From positions 56,391,829-56,455,828 of the forward strand of contig OW028573.1 of the NCBI GenBank assembly GCA_932294295.1: 64,000 nt of DNA, given 5' to 3'. Positions 1 to 13,009 of this stretch are shown one piece after another. How positions within the stretch are numbered: position 1 is the stretch's first letter; every line of letters starts with the position of its first letter. Under the pieces are notes generated by a model. It did not search any database and was not told the origin of the DNA. It worked only from the letters and a program-made list of their open reading frames with translations. The translations under genes were made by a program, and so were the position numbers. Origin of the DNA: Alitta virens. Taxonomy: Eukaryota > Annelida > Polychaeta > Phyllodocida > Nereididae.

Positions 1-329
1 GTTGAGCTCTGACAGTGGTACAGTACACTGAAAATCATGTAAATTTGTAGAGGAGGCCTAAACCTACTTGTAAAAACTTTTTATATTAACAGCAGTTAGG
101 GTTGTCATGGATATGCTGTATCTCGATGAATCGGACAAGTGGATTTCCGAGGCAGCTTGGTTGATGGACAAACTTGTGCATCTCTTAGTGTTTCGGCACA
201 CTGGCTGTGAGGTCAATAATTTGCACCTTGTGTGCTTTTCAGTCCTGCCAAAGTAGTACAAACAGCATAATATGAAAGGCTGTGTGGACCAAGCAGAGTT
301 ATTTTTCAAATCTCTTTTTACCTTTCTAG
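1..329. other. Intronic or upstream sequence of the ASXL gene, no exon seen
   Basis: No coding exon is recognisable here. The first exon I can support starts at 330 after a TTTCTAG acceptor and is already inside an open frame, so this stretch is the intron before it. The exons for the N-terminal HARE-HTH domain expected of ASXL proteins must lie to the left of the window. Confidence 0.6.
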
Positions 330-3300
330 GATTCAAAGAAGCCACTCGAACTTCAGTGGAAAACTCCTTCACTCCCAAAAATGTGACTGCCCTGCAGGTA
401 AGGAGGCAATTAAAATTCGCTCTGTGCTTGTCTTTTAAATGCTTCATGAATCGCATATTTATGGCCCGTGTTTTGCAGAGCTCAGGCTACTCGTCTTCGA
501 CTCCTAGTGAGGGAAATAGTGTTGAGGGAGAGCTTATGAATGAAGGAGATGATCTTTTGTCAAAAGCAGGAAGAAAAAAAGGTAACGAGATTACGAGACG
601 CCTTTGGTATACACTGGCACGTGGTATTTATATGTCTATATGAGGTATGTAATTGGTGACATGGATTGAACCATGTGTTTTCGTATTTTTCAGTTGAAAG
701 TGCACACGCTTTAGGTGAGTGTGGGTCACTGAAAGGGCCTGTTGGGCAAGCCTTGACCTCATCAAACCTCAGTGATGATGATGTTTCTTGTACACAAGGC
801 TTACGATCTCGTATCCACTCGAAACGGAAAAAAGCTCGTAAAAGAGGCATCAGATCTGTCAAGATGAATTCTGGTGAGTATGATCAAAGAGGTTAAAATA
901 GTTGCTGTGGATGATTTTTGTGTCAATACATTCGTGACTGCATAAGTAATTGGTTTTACTGTAGCCCTTGAATCATAATCACGGACTGTTCTTTCACAGA
1001 TGGATCGAATCTCGGTGGCAGCTCTGGGTCTTCCAGTGCAGCCAGCAATGCTGTGCACAAAATGAATGGTTCTCTGAATAACAAAGCCAGGAATCTGCTG
1101 ATGCCAGGATCTGGTCGTCCAAAGCAGACTATCAGAGAAATCCTGGCGTCTATTCCTGGATTTAAGGTAAGGCTGTGCTCCGGTGATGATTTATTAGAGC
1201 TCTATAAGTTTTATTGTGTTATGCTATTTATTATACTTTTCGGAAAAAGTGCAGTATAGCGGACCCAAATTTATGTCCATATTTACAAGCGACGTTGCCA
1301 GGCCTATGACGTCAAATGCTTGAATTTAATGTGTGACGTCGCAAACATAGGGCGGCTGTGACCATTTTCAAGGCAAGAACGCAGTTTATTATTGTTTATT
1401 TTTGCTGTTTCTTCAAACCCCCGATAATCTACACATGTTATTCTTATCGTTTGCCACAACAACATTTGGTCAAAAATACTGACTATTTTCAGATTTAATG
1501 GAAGCCAAATATGGGCATAAATTTGGGTCCGCTATACTGCACTAAACCCTACTTTTCATCATAAATTAATTGACTGTATTGGTCTTCTGCAGCCTCGCAG
1601 GCGTCCTGCTCGGAAACTGAGCACAGCTGCTCAGATCAGGCAGACGAAGGAGGGCTGTATTGATCTGGAGACACCAGATTCCATCCTTGTCAACATCAAC
1701 CCCCGAGAGTTGATCAACAAACACACCTTCGCCCAGCTGCCTGCCCACTATCAGTATCGTCTACTCCAGCTTCTACCAAAGTGTGACCGTGTCTATGGTC
1801 CTGATGGTGCTTTGAGGTAATTCTTCTCATTATGTGGTATATCAGTCAATTAAGCATTAACTTATGATCGAGGTTATAAATGTAGTGTATGATAACCTAA
1901 ATTTGACATTGTTTCAATATTTGTCCATTGCAGACTTGGTCCAACATCGCTAAACAATGAGTTCTTCTCCAAAGCATGTTTGGAGTGGCGCGAGAGATTG
2001 TCACAGGGTGAATTTACTCAGGAAAATCAAATGAGACTGAAACAGGAGGAAGAGAAGGAACAGTCGAAGATTGACACCTGGAAGGTGAGAAATATAATCT
2101 TTGTGTTTGTGGGATTGAAACTGTTATGTCAAATCGAATACATCAAGTTGTGAATGATTAAAGTGTTACTAACTTCATTGCTGGTCTGTTTCAGTTGCAA
2201 TACTTCGAACCTGTGTGGGGACAAAAGTAAGTACTGTTTATTATTAAAGTTAAATCTATTCTCTTTGTTCATGCAAAAATACAAAATATGCATATTCATA
2301 GACTTACTTGATTATTCATTAGTTTGATTATCATGAAAAATCCAATATGTAGTGACACAATTGCAGCAATACTGCAATCGTGTTACTACAAATTGTGATT
2401 TATTATTCAGAAGTATCAGCATCTTAATGATAATCTTTTCAATTTACAGGACAGTTACAGATCCTGTGGCATCTGATCCTTCCACCTTGATGAATACTCC
2501 AGTCCTGCGTGCCAGTTTGAACAAGCCTGCAGAACCTGTGGTTTTCAAGTCATCAAGGCTTGCTGCTAACTTCGCAAGAGAAAACAGTGTTCATGCTACT
2601 CGAATGCAAAGTGCTCTTGCCTCCCAGGCATCGTCAACTGTCACCAGCGAGGATGTAAAGCGAGTGGGACCTGGCACTCCGACCGTGAAGCCAGCTACTT
2701 CTGCTTCCAAATCTGTTAGCTTGGCTAGTTTAATGACAATGGCCCCTGAAGATATACCTCATGGGTCTCAAGCCACCAAGACTCTAGTAACTACTGCTAT
2801 CACCAAAGCAGCCAGCACATCCCCAGACAAACTGAAAAGACCTATCGAATGCAGTGGAGGTGAACTGGAAGCTGCAGCTGCGAAACGGCTCAAAGAGTCG
2901 GGTGGCAATGTTGCAACTGTCAGTACTAGTGAGACACCAATTTTATCTGTTGCTGAAACTGGTCCTAAGATGGTAATTAGCACAAGTGCTGGTGTGTCCA
3001 TTGTCAAACCGCCTGTCAGTGCATCAGTTACACCCAATATATTACAACGAAACAACCGACCAGCTCCTGGAGGTGGCACTCGCACTCTGGCCCAAATTAA
3101 AGCCCAGACTGCTGAAAGACGTATGCACAGTGGTACACGTACGTTGGCTCAGATCAAAGCACAGACTCACGCACGTATGAATAATGGCACACGTGCGCCC
3201 GTTCCTCCGCCTGGGAGGATGGGTAGCAAACCAATACCAGCTGCAGCTGCATCTGCCAGTTCAAGTCTATTGAGTTCAACTTCAATGAATCAGTCTATTC

Positions 3301-4619
3301 TGCCTGGTGCATCTCACACTTCTGAAAGCCCAGCTCAGGATAAGGTGAATATCGAGAGATCTTATGCCATCTGTCAGGAAATGTTGGAGAAGAGCAAGAG
3401 CCTGGCCACCAGTACTAATTCATTGCTTACATCAAGTAGTGTGACTTCTCAGAACTGTAGCAAATCCGTGAGTTCAACCACATCACTGTTAGCTCCCAAG
3501 AGCTCTCCGGCCCCACAGTACAGACAAGTTCGGAGTGTCCAAGAGAATAACACCCTGAAGCTTATTCTTGCTCAGCCCAGTTCCTCTGCTGGAACAACCC
3601 AAGTGGTGCGCAGCCAACCAGCTGTTGCACAGACTATCTCAAAGCCACAAACTGTGCAGGTGGCCAGCCTGCCTGCCCAAGCTACCTCTCCACAAACCAC
3701 ATACGTTGTAACAGAGACAAGAAACTCGGGTGTGGCTGGTGGGCAGGCCCCATCACCTTCATCTTCTCAATCCCTTCAGCCGCACCCCTGCTCCTCCAGC
3801 ACTCCCTCGCCCTCTTCAACCCCTTCGCCCTCGTCTGCTGCTTCTTCGTCTGTACCGCCCAATCAACCCCGTCTGCAGAAACTCAAACTGGTTCGTGTGC
3901 ACTCCTCAAATGGTCCGAGTCATTTTTTATCGTCTACAAGTGAGGGGGAACCAAACAGCACCAACCGGCCAGCAAGTACGGGGCGTATATCCGACAGCAT
4001 TTACAAAGTGGTTCCCCCTCGGGTGCCTAGTGCACCTCCCATAACAAAGGTTGAAACAACAACAGAAGCAGTGGAGCCGTTGGGCTCGATGGCATCAGGT
4101 GGCGAACCTGTGCCAGTCAAGGAGGAAGAGAGCAAGGCAAGTGCAGCCGAGCCCTCTGGTCAACATGAAGTGGACAAAGCAGTCAAGGTGGAGAGAGTGG
4201 ACTCTGTGTCGTCCTGTATGTCTGATTCAGCAAGCGGAAGACAGACCACAGAGAGCACAGCATCTGTGATGAGTAATGGTTCAATGGACGGTCACAGTTC
4301 TGGAACCTCATTCCCTCTCACTAAGGCGGAATTGGTTGCCACGGCCAGTCTCTCGGTGCTCACTAGTTCGGCTGCTCTCAGCCAGTTCATGTCTCCCTCA
4401 CGCAGTACGATGGCCATGCTTCAGCAGTCAGTAATGACTTCCCTGGGTGGCACCAGTGCTCCACGTCTTGTCAATTCAGCAGGAGGGTCATCCAGTTGTG
4501 CTTGTAGCCTCAGAGCCATGGTCCTGTGCAAGAAATGTGGTGCCTTCTGTCACGATGACTGTATTGGCCCTTCCAAGATGTGTGTCACCTGTCTCATGAC
4601 CATTGTACCGACAGTGTGA
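330..4619 (+). CDS. ASXL: ASXL (Additional sex combs-like) Polycomb protein, 3' part of the gene
   Basis: ASXL proteins are chromatin cofactors; their DEUBAD domain activates BAP1 in the PR-DUB complex that removes ubiquitin from H2A. Visible exons are 330-397, 479-581, 694-873, 1000-1166, 1593-1816, 1934-2084, 2195-2226 and 2450-4619, together 1030 codons plus TGA, all in phase. Exon 694-873 encodes a basic KRKKARKRG stretch. The DEUBAD runs from about visible residue 195 ([19 protein letters not shown]) to 290 ([17 protein letters not shown]). A long Ser/Thr/Pro-rich region follows, containing two copies of the conserved TLAQIKAQ motif. The last 36 residues form the ASXL PHD finger, with [19 protein letters not shown] matching vertebrate ASXL almost residue for residue. 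The N-terminal HARE-HTH exons lie outside the window. Family assignment is firm; which vertebrate paralogue it resembles most cannot be judged. Confidence 0.95.
1248..1543. mobile_element. 296-bp MITE with about 36-bp terminal inverted repeats, in an ASXL intron
   Basis: The left end AGTGCAGTATAGCGGACCC recurs as its reverse complement at the right end. The match continues for about 36 bp with one mismatch. The element lies wholly inside the intron between exons 1000-1166 and 1593-1816. No coding capacity is visible, so it is non-autonomous. A clear target-site duplication could not be defined; only an AAA is shared at the edges. The interior holds two TGACGTC-type motifs. Confidence 0.85.
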
Positions 4620-6060
4620 TAATTGAGTGGTGCGAAACGTACCTTTTGCAAAGGTGCATGTGTGTGGAAATATTTTCTGCTGCCAAAAATGTTAGTTATA
4701 TGTTACAGTGTAACATATACAGTAATTTTCTGTGTAACAACTGTTACAATATTACTAATATTAATGCAAAATTTAAAAGACTGGTGGTACCGGATTTGGT
4801 TCAGTGTTGAGCATGTAAACTGCTGTACCAGTGCACACGTTTTAATGTGTTACAAGCGATTATACGGTTTAAGTAAGTCATATTTTGAGTTGATAAAAGT
4901 TCGGAAGTTTTCATACAGTTTGGATTGTTTTTGTAATCATGTTGGTGCAATTCATTGAGGTGTTGCTTAAACAAACTACCCAGCTTTACCTAGTTAATTA
5001 ACTACATGCACCCAAGTGAAATAGCACAGGTTGATGCGCCTTTCAATAGAATACATCTTATCTATTATCCTTGCATTATAATCTACTTTAATCAGAAATT
5101 CAAATAATTAGATATCATATGTCATGAGATTACAAGAATTTTCAGTTGTCATGAACACTGCTGACAAAAATTATGTTTCGTCCCGTTTTTCAAAAGTGAA
5201 TATTGTTATTCACAGTAGTGTATATTTATTGGCATGATAATGGTTTTCAGTTGAAGCAGTGTTCATTACATCTGACTACCATTTGCTGTTTACCAGTTCA
5301 GATGTATACTGTATATCATCAAGTATCATTTCATTTGCCACACACCATTATGATTTTTGTAGTGGAACAATTTTGTGTACCATGAATTCAGTTCCAGTCA
5401 TTGCTGTGCAATTTACTGAGACCGTTGTATAACTGAGCACCTATTGGATTACACAAGTTATTGATGTAGTTTCATACATGAAGCGCACCATTGGCTTTCT
5501 GATAATTATCAAGGTTATCAATAATGTAGTTATTGTTCTGTTACAATTTATAGTTACATTTCTGCTTTGTTAGCCAAGTTAATGTCAATTTAATGTTTTT
5601 CGCATGAAATGATTGATGCATTCGTGTGGAAATTACATGTATTATAACGAAAGAATCTATTGTTCATGGGGGAAAATTTAATATTTCTTCCCCTGCATGT
5701 TTGTGGGTTACCTGTAATCTTGTAGGATTGTAATTCAAATATCTTGCTTGCATTAAAAGAAGAACAAAGCTGTGCTGATTACAGACAAAATACTGGTTGT
5801 GTAATTCGAGTTGATGACAGGATATAATACTGGTGCATAATTGCGCAACTTATAAGTTAGAGCACTTGCAATACCAATGTTAGAGGGTATTATATATTTT
5901 GTCTAGTCTGCGTACTTGAATGGAATACCCTTGGTGTTGCAGTTTGCTCTGAAAATCTGTAGAAAATAGAATTAAGGCTTTGTTCAAAGTTGTCTTTTGA
6001 GGTAGATATCATGTAAAATAGTATCAAAATGTAATAGCATCTGAATAAATTATCTTTGAA
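4620..6060 (+). other. Probable ASXL 3' UTR
   Basis: Downstream of the ASXL stop there is about 1.4 kb of AT-rich sequence with no conserved ORF and no repeat structure. It ends near an AATAAA at 6044-6049, which I take as a likely polyadenylation signal. The extent is inferred from the signal alone; no transcript evidence is available. Confidence 0.5.
6044..6049 (+). terminator. Candidate ASXL polyadenylation signal AATAAA
   Basis: A canonical hexamer about 1.4 kb after the ASXL stop codon, on the coding strand. A second AATAAA on the opposite strand (TTTATT at 6137-6142) could serve the convergent TOE1 gene. Confidence 0.45.
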
Positions 6061-6184
6061 AATATAGCTTTGGTCTGTTCTCTTGTGTACAAAGTTCATT
6101 TACATGCTAAGATAACAATTTATGATATGATCACACTTTATTATAAAAAAAACATGAATCAGACATATATTAAAATCAGACATA

Positions 6185-7195
6185 TATTGGTTGGACTTTA
6201 ACCTGGGTTAAACCTGGGTATAACCGGGGCAAAAGTGGGTTAAACCTGGCCAAAACCTCCTACAAGCATGAGATGCCAAATTAGTAGAAATACATAAAAC
6301 TGAGAAATAGATTATCTTTCTTAAATTGTACTTTAATGGCTATACACTCAGTATAAAATGGGCAAAAGTGGGTTAAACCTGACAAAAACCCTCCTACAAG
6401 CTCACAAATGGGATTCCGAATCAGTAGAAAAACATAAGGGTAGTAGGTGGATTAGGGCTTTATGTTCTGTATTTCTGCACCAGATGGGCTGATTAGGGCA
6501 GGCAGGAACCATGGCAATGAGATGATGGATGAAACAGCCATCCAAATTAATAAGGCTCGACTGGGAAATGAACTCAGGACCCAGTGGTTGGAAGCCTAGC
6601 TGGTACCCACACCCTACTATGGGCCCGTAGAAATACATATAACAGTGAATATATGGAGAAATAGAAGATTTTTTTTTCTTAAACTTTTGGCTTACACATC
6701 TTATGGGCATGAGTATCAAGTGAAGAATGCAGATGAAAAGTGACTTCAAATTATAGAAGTTCAATTCTTATGAAAACTATACCACATGGGACCATGCTAT
6801 TTAAGTTTGAAAAATTTGTATGTTACATGTCCTTGTTAGCTTTAAAATTATAATCTTTGGAATTCAGCAAACAACAATGGTGCAAAATATTGCTAAACCA
6901 TCAAGTAATTTAGTGTTTTCACAAATGCACATCAGAGGTAACAACCACTGATCTTGGTTATGTCCTACCATCATGTAGCATCATCTGTGCAAAGTTTAAT
7001 GTTTCAGATACAATAGTTTAAAAATTGTTTTGTCTTTCCTGCACCTTTTATACTGCTAATAAGTAAAATTATGGGTTTTAACCCAGGTTTAACCCATTTT
7101 GGGCAAAATTTCTATTTAGCCCAACCTGGGTTTAATACGGTTTAACCCGGGTTAAACCCAGTGGGTGGGTTAAACTTGCCAACCCAGTCCAGAAT
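6185..7195. mobile_element. Composite repeat with inverted GGGTTAAACC-rich ends between ASXL and TOE1
   Basis: The left part (6185-6255) repeats the words CCTGGGTTAAACCTGGG and GGGTTAAACCTG, and GTGGGTTAAACCTG recurs at 6369-6385. The right part (7077-7190) carries the reverse complements, such as AACCCAGGTTTAACCC and CCCGGGTTAAACCC. This looks like a non-autonomous DNA element with repeated subterminal motifs. A tRNA-derived SINE fragment sits inside it. Exact ends and target duplication are not resolved. Confidence 0.55.
6437..6625 (-). repeat. tRNA-derived SINE copy (minus orientation)
   Basis: Read on the minus strand, this has a tRNA-like B-box region (CTGAGTTCATTTCCC) after a CCAACCACTGGGTCC block. 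It then shares a body of about 150 bp with the sequence at 60105-60262 on the plus strand, including GGATGGCTGTTTCATCCATC and GGTGCAGAAATACAG. Two copies in opposite orientation at distant sites support a dispersed SINE family. Confidence 0.7.
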
Positions 7196-7212
7196 TGATT
7201 AAATCAGGCAAA

Positions 7213-10200
7213 CTATTTAATGGATGACGATAACTTTTCCATTCTCTGTTTGTGTGCTTTTGAGGGCTTGGCAAAGGAACTCTGCATAACTTGCAAAGGT
7301 ATATCTTTGCCTGATAAACTCAGTTTGTTCATGAATTTACTGAGCTGGAAGTGTTCGAGTTTGGCATTTTCAGGAAGGCTAGTTACTTCTGAGAAAGAGG
7401 TTAAGTAATGTGCAAAAGCAAAGCCCGTCATAAAAGCATCAAAACCTGCCCTATGTCCTCCTGTTCGGCCCTCTTTAATGAGAGGGGTGCTATCATTGTC
7501 CTCAGTGGATGGAGTGTCATTGCTTTGCATGTCTTCCGCATCAGCGTGAGTGTGAACTGCTTGATCAGAAGCAATGTCTGTTACAGTCGTGCTCTCAGGT
7601 TTGGACAAGCTTTCAGAGCAGTCCATTGTATCGTCATGACATGCAGCATGTTCAGTGTTTTGTGGACCTTGTTCCTCCGCTGCCATTTGTTCGTGAGCAC
7701 CATGGTTACGTTTTCTATTTCTCTTCCTGCGTTTCTTTTTAATCACCGTGTTCTCCTTGTCTATAATGAGGTCCACATCATGTGATAACGTACACTCTGA
7801 TCCTGCTGTGCACCATCCGTGATTCTGAAATCAATATTCACCGTAGTAAATACCAGCAATAATTTTATTCAACCATATATAACCTTGATTATCAAGATTA
7901 GAACTCAAACTTACAGCATAGTTCTCACAAATTGCTATCTCACTGTTTCCGAAGTAATGTAGACCACATGGTAGGAATGTCAAATCAGGTGATGTTGGAT
8001 AACTGAGGAACGACATAGTTACACATCTTAGTCCACTTTTATGCCTTTCCATGTTACATCTTTGACTGAAAGTAAAAGATAGGTGAAAGCATAGTGTACA
8101 TGCTGAAGCTTCAAAATGGCATTACCGTAAACAAACAAAAGACCCTGAGCGACAAGGTGTACACTCTCTGCCGCTGAAAGCCTAATATGAAGCTTCAGAA
8201 CAGTATAAATGCGAAAATGACTGATAATTCTCTAAATTTGCTAATAATATTTCAGATAAACACCATTCTATTTTCTTCAATTGTAATCTCAAATGTCTCA
8301 TTGCTTACCATTTTCTAAAGACATATTCCAGATATGATGCTGAGATTCTGGCATGGAATTCTGCAAGGAATTTTGTGTCGTACAGACCACCAGAGAACAT
8401 GAGTGACAGATCAGTGACAAATGTGGACATAGTCGCAGGAAGTGGGCTATGGAAACTTTGGTATATGAAAACCAGATCCAATAATCCATTATGAAAAACA
8501 ACAGGAATTTTGTTGAGCACCAGTTCATCGAAGAGGTTTTGAACCGAAGGTATGGCACTGGCATCAGGCTGAAAGAGAGATTTATTAAAGCTTATTTACA
8601 ATAATTAGGCACCCAATTGCATTGAGCTGAATTAAATGAATGTCACTACAAGTGAAGCATGTAGGGAATTGTATGTTGTATACTCACTGATGCTGATGCT
8701 GAGGAAGATGTGTAGGGAAGCCCACAGGCATACTGCATATTAAAATCAAATCCATGATCTAATAGAAATTTTAGAGACACAGGGTCCACAGTGTACGCCT
8801 CTGTGCTCAATAGCAAAAGGTTGAATGTCTGTGTAAGAAAGTTGCAATTCACCACAGAATCAGAACTGACAGTTGTGGACTCTTTCAGCGGCATGTACTG
8901 GAAGCAGGAAAGTCCCATTGCAACAATAGATCGTGTCTTGGCCGCATCACACATATTTTGATATCTCTCATCCATATCCCTGTAATAGAATACATTGTAA
9001 TTTATATTCATGATTACAACTACTATAATCTTGAAACAGTTATGACCGAAAAACGGGGAGCTCTGCAATGCTACAGCTACCCCAATGACATTGCTATACA
9101 ATTCTTTATTTTTAATTTTTACTCTACAATATTTTGATTTTTAAAGGTAGCCTTAGAAGTTTTGGTAAAGTGTCCATAGATAAATTGGGCTACTGACACT
9201 AGTGACATGGGTATACAGTGGCTACAACAGTTCAGCTACAGACACTGCATGTGGCTACAGATAATTTTAGCTATTGTCAATTGACACCGTGGATGAAAAG
9301 GCACCCTTTGATGAAGGGGCCATCATTTGGTGAAATGATATTTTTTTTTGCCTTGTTGTTCAATGCCAATGACCAGGGCCAACCTTTCATGGTACAACAT
9401 GGGATTATTTTCCTGGGCCAATCTCTAGTGAAGGGGCCAACTTCCTTACTCAGGCCATGCTTCCAAGTGAAGGTGCCAATCTCACGAGGGCTGGTCTTCA
9501 TGAAAAGGGCCAGCAATTGGTCCAGGGTTGGAACAGCATGTCCAGGTGAATGGCCTGCCACCCCATGGCCATTCACCAGTTTGCCTGCATCATATCAAGG
9601 TTTTATGCAGGCAATCTCCAAAATTGTTTATAGTACCTAATCCAACTGGACTGCAGTGTTTATTAAATACCATCTATCCTATATATTACTGGCATATTTT
9701 TTGTTTTACATTTTGACTTAATAAACTCAGCATCCACCGTGCCATGGCCAATTTCCTTGGTGTCACTGGAAAGCATGGGTCCTTTTATAATCATCACATC
9801 CTGTTTTGCATGTTTTGCCCTGATAAATTCAAGTGCAGGTGTAGGACCTCTCATGTAAGTACTGGGCCCAAAGTTTCTATCAAATACATGTAAAATATTT
9901 GATATTCAAATTATTGAATATTTTAATTAATTAATTAATTTTTAATCTAGATACATGTATTGTAATTTAAATTTTCACGCCAAGCCAATCCTGTGTGACT
10001 AGACTGCTGGGGCATGAGTTCCCCTGACTGCCATTTCCCACTTCCATCACTGAGTTATCTTGCACACATCCAACTAATTTTTAGTTATTTAAAAACTGTA
10101 AACTGTAAAGATTAACTAAATATATGAACTTTGCCAATATTACAGAAGTTATGCTACGCAAACATCCAAAGACTTACTTCGCAAACAACTTTTTCCTGTT

Positions 10201-10446
10201 TCCAAGGCCACTCATTTCCTAAAGAGACAAAATGGAGAACAACAGCTGTAAAATACTAAAATAGGAACTTATACAAATCACACAATTACACTCCAAATAT
10301 ACCAGTAACCAATAACCTCCACTCACAATATCTAGAGCAATAAACATGGAGGACCTCACGGCAGAGATGAGCATCGGCCACACCTTGTCGATATTCCCAG
10401 CATGCACGTCAAGCACTGGCACACTGCTGAAGTCTGCCATTGTCAT
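7213..10446 (-). CDS. TOE1: TOE1 (target of EGR1), DEDD 3'-5' exoribonuclease
   Basis: TOE1 is a CAF1-type deadenylase that trims and matures snRNA 3' ends in nuclei and Cajal bodies. Exons on the minus strand are 10446-10327, 10218-10178, 8979-8688, 8568-8309, 8065-7915 and 7824-7213, giving 491 codons plus TAG. The DxE pair of the DEDD active site (DIEMSGLG) spans the first intron. FHNGLLDLVFIY and GLYDTKFLAEFHAR carry the later acidic residues. A CX8CX5CX3H zinc finger (from CENYANHGWC to LSHDVDL) spans the junction of the last two exons, followed by a lysine/arginine nuclear localisation cluster (KKKRRKRNRKRN). The end keeps the family block HRAGFDAFMTGF and SGKDIPL. Start choice: two in-frame ATGs lie six bases apart (MTMADF); the first is used here. 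Length matches vertebrate TOE1 (about 510). The gene is convergent with ASXL. Confidence 0.95.
9150..9860. repeat. Diverged repeat block in TOE1 intron 2
   Basis: The stretch contains an imperfect repetition of GTGAAGGGGCCAA-like words (9295-9500), followed by CCAATCTCACGAGG and similar. It begins with GTGTCCATAGAT, which also occurs in the block at 11250-11850. It appears to be an old copy of the same repeat family. No protein homology was seen. Confidence 0.5.
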
Positions 10447-11249
10447 TCACTGAAATTTAAAGAAGGAAAATATATACATGTATTACTATTTTTTTTGTTC
10501 AGTTTATCTGCCAATAAGAATTTATGACAATGGCAACATCTTTGTTGAAAACCAGGAACGACTCACGAGTATTTGTTGCCTCACCAAAAATAATCAACGC
10601 TGAATTGATAAAAAAAATTATAATAATAATAATAATAAAAAGTAAGCTTAGTTAACTTAAGAAATTGTGTGAAATTTGACCAATAGGTTTCAAACATCAG
10701 TCGATTTTCTTTTTATAAAAATTATCATATATTTATCATTTATTTTAGGCCTAGTTTCCAACAAATTCAACACAAAGGCCTATGAAGTTCAATTACATTC
10801 CAATTTTTTAAAACACAAAATATACCTGGAGCAGTTGTGCGTACCATTTAAGAATTAAGTACATTTGGAACACACTGGAGATTGATACAAATATTGTTGC
10901 ACTGGTTTTAGCAAGGCGCTTAATGTTTATATTGATGTGGAGTACCCTTGCATAAAATATAATAATAAAATAGTCCAGAAGCATTTTGCCACTGTCGTCC
11001 CACTAAAAAAAACAGTGGGAATATACACTGTATGAGCCAAGGTGCAACACTGTCCGACACCAAGAACTATGTTTGACTTATGGCGAAAACATTATTATTT
11101 TCTAGCACATATTTCATGGGTAATTTTTTATTCTTAGACTCGGACACCAACACAGAAAGACAGCCAATAAAAATCATTGACACTGTATTATGATACCTTT
11201 GAAAGTTCTGTGGCACCATTAGCCAATGAGGAACTTAGTTGCTTTCAAA

Positions 11250-12060
11250 AAAAAGGAAGTGTCTCTTGGAACTGCATTTGCAGTGTAATGAATATGCAGC
11301 ACTTGGCTATAGAAAAATGGCTATTGGCAATGCAGATGAAGTGTCCATAGATAGTTTGCTATTGAAACTGCAGATGCCGTGTCCCTAGACTAGGGGAGGA
11401 GAAGGATGTGTCTCCCACGAAGAAGGCTTTGGCGAAACTGATAGCCCCTGGAGCCGGGACACAATGAATTTGGGTCCAGTCTTTTTATCGATGGTGGCCC
11501 CTGTTACTTCTGCAGAGGGGCATCCACCTGCACCTAAGCAACTACTCAGTGAAGGGGGCGGACTTGTTCAGCGGGGCCAAACCGACTTAATGCAGGGGTC
11601 AGTGCGCCTCAGACTCTCAGGTGAAGGGACCAACCAACCTTCCAATTGAAGGGGCTACCCAAAAAGTTCCAATTGAAGGGGCTACCCAAAAACTTCTCAG
11701 TGAAGAGGGCAACCAAATTTCTCCCTGTCAGGGGCAAAACCAAACTTCTTGGTGATAGGGGTAACATCAGCAAATTCAAGTGATAATGAATGATGATGCC
11801 CCCTTCACCTAAACTTCTGGCCCCTTTACACCGCATGCATAATTATCATGCAATCAATACTTTGAGGATATCTTAGCAACAAATTTCAGGTCCTCAAAAT
11901 AGTGGCTTGCATTATAATTATGCACTCAGTGTACTAAGAAGTTTTTTTATCATCAAAACAGGGCACTGGCATCTACCAACAAATGTTGCCCCCTCACCAA
12001 ATGAATTTTGGCTTCTTCAGTTACTTCACAGACAAGTTTGGGTGCCCCAGTCACTGGGAA
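11250..12060. repeat. Repeat block with GAAGGGGCTACCCAAAAA tandem motif
   Basis: Within 11500-11850 the words GTGAAGGGG and AATTGAAGGGGCTACCC are repeated several times, twice in near-perfect tandem at 11641-11695. The left part (11270-11400) carries TTGGCTATAGAAAAATGGC and CTGCAGATG words that are the reverse complement of those at 13090-13290. Together with the 13-kb block this suggests the arms of one decayed foldback element. Confidence 0.5.
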
Positions 12061-12195
12061 GTTGACTAAATTGACTAGATTGATAGCCAATCTAACTAAC
12101 TATCTATCTAGCCAATCTATCAATCTAGTCAATCAATCAATCAATCTATCTATCAATCTAGTCAATCAATCAATCTATCTATCTTTCAATCTATG
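12061..12195. repeat. Tetranucleotide microsatellite (CAAT/CTAT)n
   Basis: Runs of CAATCAATCAATC and CTATCTATC alternate over about 130 bp. This is simple sequence with no other signal. Confidence 0.9.
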
Positions 12196-13009
12196 TATTC
12201 TATGTATTCCAATTGTATCAAACTATACAATTAGGATGTGAACATTTGCAAAATTTCGAAATATCTTAGATGTCAGTTATTAACCAGTGATATTATATTC
12301 TGGATATAAATTAATGGTGTCAACATCAAACATAAGATACATGGTCATTTTCAATGGTGTTGCAAGGTGGAGTCATATAATATCATGTGACTATCAGCCA
12401 ATCACAACCAAGCCTGGTAAACTTATGAAACATTTTTGACACTTACAACATTATATTTCTACTTGTATTGTCTGAAACACAACTTCTGGGATTAAGCAGT
12501 TTTCACAACAGCTAAGATTGATGCTCCGAATCGAATTATGTCATAGTTATGTACATCTGTGCTGTGTTTATTTAGATATTCAAGTTTGTGTGTGAGGGGG
12601 TGGGAGATCAGATGTTGACTGTTTGAAGGCCAAACCCAGAATGATGGGGTGCTGCGATTGTGTCCTTATATACGGGACCCCCGGCCTTTAAAGATGGACA
12701 CCTGTTCTGGTTCTTTCATGTAATATCACTTTTAAAGGGCTTAAATCAGGTGACGCTCTTCGTGACGTTCGCCATAACGATCATGAATCTGCTTTTCTAC
12801 CTTGCCCTATTTATATCTCGCTTAATATTTGGTCTATTTTCGATCTGAAAACCCGTAATGACAGCTTATCACTGGTTCTTTATAGTGGAGTGACTAACTT
12901 TGATGTCTGCAGCCTCTTCTTCCAGATAACCACCTCAAAGTTTTGAATCGACGACGCTCTTCATGACGTTGGCAACGACGCCGGTCACTATTCTCAATGA
13001 ATAGTGCCC

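Noticed and set aside
7220..7785. Plus-strand ORFs opposite the TOE1 last exon
   Set aside because: They are antisense shadows of the TOE1 coding exon, which has clear family homology.
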